A DNA stretch of 57,186 nt from NCBI GenBank assembly GCA_029946065.1, contig JAQSDU010000009.1, positions 1-57,186 of the forward strand, given 5' to 3'. Under the pieces are notes generated by a model. It was not told where the DNA came from. It ran no database searches and worked only from the letters and a program-made list of their open reading frames with translations. The translations under genes were made by a program, and so were the position numbers. Positions within the stretch are counted from its first letter, which is position 1. Every line of letters begins with the position of its first letter. Positions 46,501 to 54,500 of this stretch are shown piece by piece. The stretch comes from Flavobacterium sp. Lineage in GTDB: Bacteria > Bacteroidota > Bacteroidia > Flavobacteriales > Flavobacteriaceae.

Positions 46501-47059
46501 CATCGGAAGCATGGCTTTTGACATCGGTGCAAGTTATTCACGGGAGGCCAGTCTTTACCGTCATTTTCCTTTGCAATTAACAGGGATAACTTCAGGGACA
46601 GTAGATAATAGTCCAGCATCACAAGGTTATCTTAACATACAACTGCCATCGTTGCAGCAACAAGATACGATAAGCGGTGATTGGTACGGATTGGTATTCA
46701 AACTCAATATGGGAACGTTGGGTTCATTGGCAAGCGCGGCAGGTTTCAACACGACTTTTCTGGCTTGCTGGAATGTTGGAGGAGAAGGAGCCGTTGCAGG
46801 ATTGAGGCTGCCGGGTGTAAATCCGCAGGCACCAACATTAAGCCTTCAGGGTGTTTTAAGACTCGAAATCAATTCGATCAGCTTGACCATTGCAGATGAT
46901 GGCGTTTCTTACCTGATGAAAATGAATAATATAGCATTGAAAGTGCTGAGCCTTACCTTCCCGCCGGGCGGACAAATAGGGTTTTTCCTATTCGGAAATC
47001 CAAGTTCAAGTGCACCGCCTGAAAGTCTGGGATGGTATGCGGCTTATCAGAAAAAATAA
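43589..47059 (+). CDS. Large protein of unknown function (1156 aa)
   Basis: I do not recognise this family. No signal peptide or transmembrane segment is seen. The N-terminal part (about 1-210) has a Gln-rich helix (AQKYLASVAQQYQQAAVAWF), and the rest is mostly beta-rich with aromatic repeats. A later part (about 480-540) reads YFPMVAYGTNTVLAPRASAP, then RKLLISTALTGQAAGRAVAMA. The C-terminus has repeated beta strands (about 860-1156, e.g. SFFGYLNFFSLEGFDLMSFG, DLTFPLSTPTSQVFTFDIGS) resembling the strand-rich style of the 2821-aa neighbour. It lies 46 bases after the exported protein and 20 bases before the 490-aa gene. Confidence 0.75.
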   Translation: MPELNFISSVNPDLYVAQQASGDSFWVAFLPLDAKSVGAASILFGDTLKFPGTYIFSATAPTDLNTFTTNAQKYLASVAQQYQQAAVAWFTAPDADMNANNVLMLYFQGANNGYGLLTNFNFNFGNAFATLTISAAAMPTITLDTDNNRIVFVGPQGGVSLITYTANNNTSQVVTDTNLELPFTGSSMGSLRFLATLNQANDFKSFDTASKYFYNDNTTEQLMEMSYPEFAGGSLNQMMQFQVAINPIDLLNQQQLSTYMAFLGTTLVNSVPSPTLLTSNFRTDYGLPINLIPNISFSTVNGSNNIPTAESAVLVFSERDPGNPADNWYTIPSGYYQFGINASEESYLDSNKQIRLLCGLSGTESVSITPQSSLSMGDFVSFKGKLPAFVPQFPILQSGNKVGSNTTQKPLSNNYLTAWAGVVKNTPNSDNVYHSQPQGSSLYTVGSSGANGQFLNYFLSNSGTLNEQNVPTIYFPMVAYGTNTVLAPRASAPAFELQILAPQRKLLISTALTGQAAGRAVAMAKSQALLKGGTNDCTPETCYSTTSPQGFFLQVDKATSVWKNLKLASNQFTKSDGTESPVYTLEFNSLDPKLQSALQTNQLFLVASANVNNVLGDFANSMEIEEWPFDLKVPTPDPLKPNTGQYSNVVIFKYCGQSLQDRVKNVQFWTNPEDFNDTANNGLPNLSGWISNYIQRGIDKFNAGDTDYAKFYNIATNPDWKGVIALKVDISLTTFPAELQGLLAGIDLSEFNAHHFGIDLSVVNNDGGTLSMAATSSLFALIDYEDTLFQQFNSDIELYKSSAPINTSVDYLYNVLLLKVLFVNSKIASFNSYIAFTVNKLFGETVIPDTRDNLLILNGTYENHNGVPSYTFSATGSNILSLDSVILQDVEILKANFVTTVSQDNSGTVLSRFSFFGYLNFFSLEGFDLMSFGSETTDPPLTSGRGISFSNMYIDLTFPLSTPTSQVFTFDIGSMAFDIGASYSREASLYRHFPLQLTGITSGTVDNSPASQGYLNIQLPSLQQQDTISGDWYGLVFKLNMGTLGSLASAAGFNTTFLACWNVGGEGAVAGLRLPGVNPQAPTLSLQGVLRLEINSISLTIADDGVSYLMKMNNIALKVLSLTFPPGGQIGFFLFGNPSSSAPPESLGWYAAYQKK

Positions 47060-47079
47060 CCAACTTAAATCAAAGTACT

Positions 47080-48552
47080 ATGTTTAATGACCTGGTAACA
47101 TCAATATTAGGCGTCGCAGACGACGTTCAGCAAGAATACTATCAAAGGGCGCTTGGCGAACTTGCCACTTATTTCAACGGGCAGCCTGTGGTAAGATGTT
47201 TTGTGACCAATACCAATGGTTTTGGGCATCAGGTATCTACCGTAAACATGATGAAAAGCCTTATCGCTTACGGATACAACCAACAGATACAACTGGTTTA
47301 TGATGATACAGGAAGTCCCGACATGCCTACTTTACAAAAGCTGAAAATATTAATTCCGCAGTTGATTCTGAACGGTACACAGCCGCCCGCTAATATTACG
47401 GTCAACGGTTGTACGGTAAGTTTCGTCCCGTATTCTGCACCTCCGAAAAATGCGATTGACTTCGGATTTACCGGCGGTTATGACGATGCTGCAAATCTAG
47501 CTACAAATCTAGCGGCAAAATATTTCCTTGTTTTACAACCTTTTCAATGGCCGAAATCCAATTATATTGCCAGAAATGGCGGCACCAACTTTTCATTGGA
47601 CAATATGCCGAATATTGACCCGGCTTTCAGGCAAAGGGCTTTTTATGCACCCGATCCGACGCTGAGTGATGCCGAATGGGATTTGTACCTTGATCAAAGT
47701 GCTGCACCAATTGAATCGGCTAACCTGATTTATTCTTTTGCAGCGCAGACAGTACAAGGCGAGCAGCCAATAAACCTTTGCGGTGCCTACGGTATGACCA
47801 ATATCCATAACGGCATAACAACTTTGGCTACGACGCCCGAAGATTTGCTGTTTAACCTCACGTGTGGAATTATCAAACACATTGATGATACAGGAGATAC
47901 GAAACCGACAGTAATAGTTGTTTTGGCAAGTGTTACTCCTGAAAGCTATACCAAACTCGGAAATTATTTTCAAGGGAATGATTTTGAAAACAACCAATAT
48001 GCGAGGACTTTCCTTACCACACACAAGGTCATGCCGGTCGTAGGCAATAATCCAAGGATAACTGTAATGCCCGACGGCTCAAACACAAACGCATTACTAA
48101 CGGCTATTGATGGAATGAAAGCCGGACAGGTGCTTATTGTCGGACTTCCCGGTTTGCCTCCGGATGTATTTAATCAGATGATGTATGCTTCTACTTTGCC
48201 GGTTGTTTTCGAAGGGAAAAATACCGCCAATCAGGCCGTTAATTTCCCGAGTTCTTTTTTCTGGCTTTCAAAAGGCGACGGCGATGCTGTTACTGTTGTA
48301 TATCCAACACTGCTAAGCGCTGCGCGCGGAATTACTGCGACCCATTATCAAAAAATTACCAATACCATGAAGAATTCTCCAGATATGTGGACGGCTCTTA
48401 ACCTCCCCGGAAATATTCTTGGTGATTTCATCACTAATACTATAGCGACAAAAGGGAATAATTATTTTTCTGAACTTTCAGATTACTACCACCTGCAGCT
48501 CAATGACAAATTGTTTAAAGCCATGCAGGTTTTCCTTGCCATTCACGTCTAA
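47080..48552 (+). CDS. Unrecognised protein, possible GT-B glycosyltransferase-like fold (490 aa)
   Basis: Starts MFNDLVTSILGVADDVQQEY at the ATG at 47080; an upstream in-frame ATG at 47032 would overlap the previous gene. The N-terminal half has a Rossmann-like beginning (VVRCFVTNTNGFGHQVSTVN, then QIQLVYDDTG). The C-terminal half has AGQVLIVGLPGLPPDVFNQM and VVFEGKNTANQAVNFPSSFFW, a layout that resembles the nucleotide-sugar side of some GT-B enzymes such as EarP, though the match is weak. No signal peptide. If it is a glycosyltransferase, the cluster's proteins may be its targets; this is inference only. Confidence 0.55.
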   Translation: MFNDLVTSILGVADDVQQEYYQRALGELATYFNGQPVVRCFVTNTNGFGHQVSTVNMMKSLIAYGYNQQIQLVYDDTGSPDMPTLQKLKILIPQLILNGTQPPANITVNGCTVSFVPYSAPPKNAIDFGFTGGYDDAANLATNLAAKYFLVLQPFQWPKSNYIARNGGTNFSLDNMPNIDPAFRQRAFYAPDPTLSDAEWDLYLDQSAAPIESANLIYSFAAQTVQGEQPINLCGAYGMTNIHNGITTLATTPEDLLFNLTCGIIKHIDDTGDTKPTVIVVLASVTPESYTKLGNYFQGNDFENNQYARTFLTTHKVMPVVGNNPRITVMPDGSNTNALLTAIDGMKAGQVLIVGLPGLPPDVFNQMMYASTLPVVFEGKNTANQAVNFPSSFFWLSKGDGDAVTVVYPTLLSAARGITATHYQKITNTMKNSPDMWTALNLPGNILGDFITNTIATKGNNYFSELSDYYHLQLNDKLFKAMQVFLAIHV

Positions 48553-48569
48553 AATTAAAACTAACCACT

Positions 48570-51500
48570 ATGCCAGCAAATCCATATACCACATTAAAAG
48601 ACGTTTTCAACGCAATTTCTTCCAATATTAAAGAAGGAAATATTGAACTCGTTCCGACGGTTTTCGATACCGACAACATCGGGACATTTTACAAAAAAAT
48701 TACGATTGGAAATAGTTTAAGTTTTTCAGAAGCGGTTTTGGACCCGGCAGCATGGTCTGATGGCCTTGAGAATTTTGCGCTTCAGGGAACGACTTCATCT
48801 TTCGGACTCAGCATGGGCGTAACGATGACTTTCAGCGACGGTGATACTGGCATAGCATCTGAACTGAAAGCCACTGCAGCGGACTTCGAATGGAATATTG
48901 CCGGAATCGACTGGTTCGGGCTTTCTGCGCCTTTTATCGGCGTAAACGCCTACGAAAAAGATTTACCACCAACAGGAATTATCGGAGGAAATATTGTGGT
49001 AAGCAATAATGACGGCAGCGGAAACATCGTCAATCTGGAATTACAGATGGCATACCCGGTTCCGGACAGTTCGTGGGTTTTTACCGGAAATTTCGAAGCG
49101 CCTTATCCGAGCATTTCTAACTTCTACCAATTGATTGGCGGCGTAAATTTAAGTGCATCATTGCCCCAACCTTTCAGTACGCTGACCGATTTGGGGTTAC
49201 AAGATATTGAAATGACTTATGATTCAGAAGGCAAAAGTGTCGAATCTTTTGGCGTGACCATAAGCACGAGTGCCGATTACCAATGGGAGCTTATCAGTAA
49301 TAAATTGTTTGTCAACGGCATATCCATATATACATTAATAAGCAGTCCGGGGTCTTCAGAAATGGCCACGGAATTCACCATTACCGGAATTTTTACTATA
49401 GGTCCGGCGAATTCCAATACAATGGCCGTAACGGCATCATTCCCAAATTTCAAGGCGAATGTAGAATTACAAGATGGGACCATCCAGATTGGAGATGTTT
49501 TCACCCTTTTTCTACCCGATGTAAAGCTCGACCTGAAGTCGGAGATCACTCAATTCTTGATGGAAATCAATCCTTCCACCCAAGTGTATTCGCTAAATGC
49601 GGCGGTTGAAAGCGACTGGACTTTTCTTTCATTATCATCTCCGAAAGTCGATTTTACAATGACCGGAATGAAAGTCGAAGTAGCAAGCCAGCAAGGTAGT
49701 GCTTCGGGTAAGTTTACCGGACTTTTTAATATTGGCGGCGACGGAACCACAACAAATCCCGGCGTCGACGTTACGCTCGTAGCAGGCTATGATGCCGGTA
49801 CGTGGAATTTTAACGGAAGTACTGGAAAAGGACAACCTATTTCGCTTATCGACATTGCCTATACTTTCCTGAAACCGTTCGGAATCGGTGATATTCCAAC
49901 ATGGGTCAGCAGTGGCGGGGTGGTATTGAATGTAAGTGATTTGTCATTTTCGGCTGTTATTCCGCCCTCATCAGCAGGCAAGCCTAATACTTATAAAGTA
50001 GGAGGAAAAACCGATTGGCAACTTAATTTTAACAGTTTCAATTTATCATTGAAAGCAGTCGTCGCGATTACATTTGCGGGCGATAAGACTTCGGGAAAAG
50101 TAACGGCAACGACCAAGTTGCTCGGACTGAAATTTGACGTTGGTTATGAATTTGGCGCCGGAAAAGATATTATTTCATTGACATGGGAAGGCATTAACGC
50201 TTCCTATACGTATAACCCGACAACAAAACAAGACATATTCGCTGTTACATTTACCAAAATGTCACTCGGTGATATCGTCACGAAATTCATGGGCAGTTTT
50301 ATTCCGGGATTCCAGCTTTCGGCGCCTTGGAGCGTACTTAACAGCATCAGTCTCGACGGATTGTCGTTTACTTACACCAGAAATACAGATAGCACGCTCG
50401 ACACTATCGTTATTGCTTACAATGCAGATGTCAATCTCGGTTTCCTTAACATTAGCGCCATTTTGCTTACGAAAGACAATGACGGCGTTCACTTAGGCTT
50501 TACTGGAACTTTCCTCGGCATGACCATCGAAGCCGGAAACGACAACACTAAAGCATTGGCCGGAAAAGGAAGCAAGGTTCAGGACATGCCTGCCGTTCCG
50601 GGAATGGGAAGTGATGCGTTCGACCTTAAATTCTTAGCGCTAGGGCAGCACATCGAATTGACGAACAGTAGCTCTTTTGAGAGTGTTGACGAAGCCGTGA
50701 CTGCCATGCAGGGCGCCTTCGCCGATACGAACAATTCGCCCAATTCCGTTCCGATAAAAGCCGGATCGGGGCCATTGGCGTTTAACCAAAATTCAGATTG
50801 GCTTATTGGTGCCGATTTTACCGTGGCACAGTTTTACAGAATGGCATTCGTGTTCAACGATCCGAATTTGTACGGACTCGTGATTGGCGTTTCTGACAAA
50901 GCGGAATTCCTTAAAAATTTGGAATTTGAAATCCTCTACAAAAAAATAAACGATTCTATTGGCGTTTATCAGATGGAATTGCAATTGCCGGACGTGTTCC
51001 GCCACTTGGAATTTGGCGAAGTTTCGATTACGTTGCCAAACATTGGTCTTAAGATTTACACAAATGGAAATTTCTATATCGACATTGGTTGGCCGGCGAG
51101 CATCACCGATTTCTCGAGGTCGTTCACGTTGCAGATTTTCCCGTTCATTGGTTCGGGCGGATTCTATTTTGCGTCTTTGACCGGCGCTACAGCGACCGAT
51201 TTGCCTGTCATAAATTCCGGTGTTTTCAATCCGGTTATCGAAGCCGGAATTGCACTTTCTGTCGGCGTTGGAAAAACCGTAGACGAAGGTATCCTGAAAG
51301 CTGGGCTTTCGCTCACCGCAATCGGTATTTTCCAGGGAACATTTGCAACATACACGGCACCAAACGTTGCGCCTTACAGCGGACAAACCGATACCTATTA
51401 CAGGTTTTCGGGAACACTGGCATTGGTAGGAAGGATTTATGGCGAAATCAATTTTGCGATCATCTCAGCGTCGCTAGATATTACGGCTTACATACAGATT

Positions 51501-54500
51501 TCTTTCGTAGTCGAAGCATACAAAGCCATTCCGATAACATTTGAAGCTGGCGTCAGCGTCAGCTTAACCGTAAGAATAAATCTCGGTTTGTTCAAAATCA
51601 GCATCAGAATGAGTTTCAGCGCAACGATTACTGCTTCGTTCACCATCGGAACCGACACCACAAACCAGTCACTTTGGTACAAAGTCAATCAACAATCGCT
51701 CGCAAGACCGGCATACAGAATGCTTGCCGCTTCACCGACGACCGTAAAATGGCAACCACTTACAATTGATACCGGCGAAACTTTCGGATTGGACTTATAT
51801 TTTATTCCCCACTTGACGATTTCGGGTGAAACCGGCCAAAATTTCAGTCCGGGTCCGCAGTACGTCGGAATGTTATATATCGACACAGGGACTGTAAATC
51901 CGGGCGCTTTTACACAATTCGGCATGACCGCAATGGCCACCGGAGCTTTATATTGGGCAGCAAACGCGATTATCGGTAGTGAAAATACCGGTACGAAATT
52001 AAGCTGGCTAAAAGATCAGGAAATCAGCATCGATGCATTGAGTATGTTGCTTTGCTATGTACAGACGCGTCCTGACAACGCAGCGCCATTCAACTACAAA
52101 AACGCGACTGGTAATGACGTTGAATCGTTCCTGAAGTCATTCTTCACGGTGCAGGTATCGGCAGTAAATCCGGATAGCGATACGGTAATGGACGCTTCTG
52201 TTTTTCCGATATTGCCGGAATTGCAGATGCAAACGGTGTTGAATGGCACGAATGGCGACTTAGTTGATTTTTCGACACAATCGATGACAGGAAACCAAGG
52301 GTATCTTTCAGATGTCAATATATTATTGAGAGCGTTAAGTGCATCGTTCCAGACAACTGCTACAGAAGATTATTTTGCACCGACAGATTGTGCGGGAGTT
52401 ACCGATCCGAATTATGAAGTGCAGCCGAATTTATCGGTTCCGACATTTATCTTTACCGATTTTATGGCAATGGCAGTGAAACAATTGCTGCAAAATGCAA
52501 TCGACTACCTGAATGCACAGGGAACTGAAACGATGAAGGTTTCAGACATGGTTGCCGGCGTAATTACGGCTGATAATGTAACGCAATTAGGCGGAATGGC
52601 GTCAAGGTTTATGCTTCACGGACTGAGATTGCCGGAGCCTCCTGTGGCGACTTCAGGAGCGATACAGCCACTTTACGCGCTTACTGGGCAGCAATGGACT
52701 GTGCCGCAAACTCTAATGGTGACCGATACTTATGCTGTGAACCTGATGAATGCGAATGCGTCGTGGATTACTTTTATGAATCCTGTAAATGGCGCATTGA
52801 ATGTGGTGATCAATAAAGATGACATTCAGCGCACAATCAATCTGCGCGCCAATACATTGAACCCATCGGTGATTGCAGGTTACCCGAAAGCGCTTGATAA
52901 CGTCAATAATACACCACAGAGTTTCTCATTGGGCGGCGCTGCCGAATGGGCGTATCCTGGACAATTTTTTAGCGGCCTCGACAATATGCCTACTATATGG
53001 AGAACGCCTTCAAACTTCAGAGATGCTTTGCAGCAAAATACTAACGGTGGACTCACTTTTAACCTGCAAACACTTACTCCGGATGGCGATGCCACTACTA
53101 AAGGTACAATCGCTAATCTTAAATGGGCAACCATGCTGAACGTAAACATCCAAAAGCTAAATACGCAGGATTTGTTGCAAACACCTTTAGCTGGTAATGT
53201 TTATAATCTTGTCGGAGCCGACGATATCAGTATCAGCCTACTCGAAGACTTGATTGTTTACAAAAACACAAATCAGGGCGGACAAGATGGATTTATCGAA
53301 CAGATCCAGATTTTAATGACCCCCGATCCAGCAACGGGAAAAGCAGGTCTTGTATCTGCAGCCAACGGCGATTTGAATGCAGCGATTGTGCAGGCGAATC
53401 TTTCGACGGATACCAATCCTGAAACCATTGTGATGGCAAGAGGTATGATGCTGAAGTCGACCGCAGTCAATACGCTAAATAAACCCGGCGATTACATCAC
53501 ATTATTGTGGGAATGCAGTATCGTGCGATCAGGCGGATTCTATTTCTATTATATTACGCCTGCCGACGGAAAAGGCCTTCCTGATTATCTTTTTGGGGAA
53601 ACCGGCACTGCCAATGTACAAATGGTGATTACGTTTGCCGATTTTATTCCACAGCCATTTATCAATGCGGTGATTACAGGCGACGACCTTGACTTTTCAA
53701 AAACCACGGTTTATGCACAATCTCCTGATATTACGGTGCCGGTGCCAAGCCTAATGCAGGGCAATGTGGGATATGAATTGTCACGGAATTTTCCGGGCGA
53801 TTTCAATCCGACGCAAAACCCGCCAACGCAGGCAGAAGATCAGGTATATCTCCAAAATCAATTCAATTTATTGGGGGTAAGCCTTCCGGCAATCCCGGCG
53901 TACCAAAATTATATGCCGGCCGGACCTGTCGATACGCTCGATCAGGATGCATTGCAAAGCCAGCGCGAAGGAACACTTGCTGCTGCAGATCCTAACGCCC
54001 CTTGGAATTATTCTGCTGCGATACCTTATTACAGATTCGTTCAGGGTGCAAACGACGATCCTGATTTCCCTAACTTCTATGCAGGAATCGGAACGAATGT
54101 ACAAATGTCACTAAACTGGCAGGATATGTTTGGCAATATGCCGACGGGTGGTGTTAATTCACTTTCGGTTTCGATGCCGTTATTGTATACAGATGGAATC
54201 TTGTCTGTCTCGCAATGGCCATCAGTATCTAGCTTTTATTTATTTGATGATGAAGGCAGCGGACCTGAACTTACGGTTAATTTCTGCTTTGATGTTTCGC
54301 GATACAATGACGGAACAGAAGGCGCACTTAATAATGCCACGGTCGATTTGGAAACCTACATGAGATTGTTTTACCAATTGATGTCAGGCGATATGTTGAT
54401 GTCTTTTGCTTCAACAATCCAGGGGACTGAAGCGGCTCCGGAAGGTTTGGTGCAATCCATGTCGGTTTCGGATTTGGCAACAAAATTCGTGAAACCGGTC

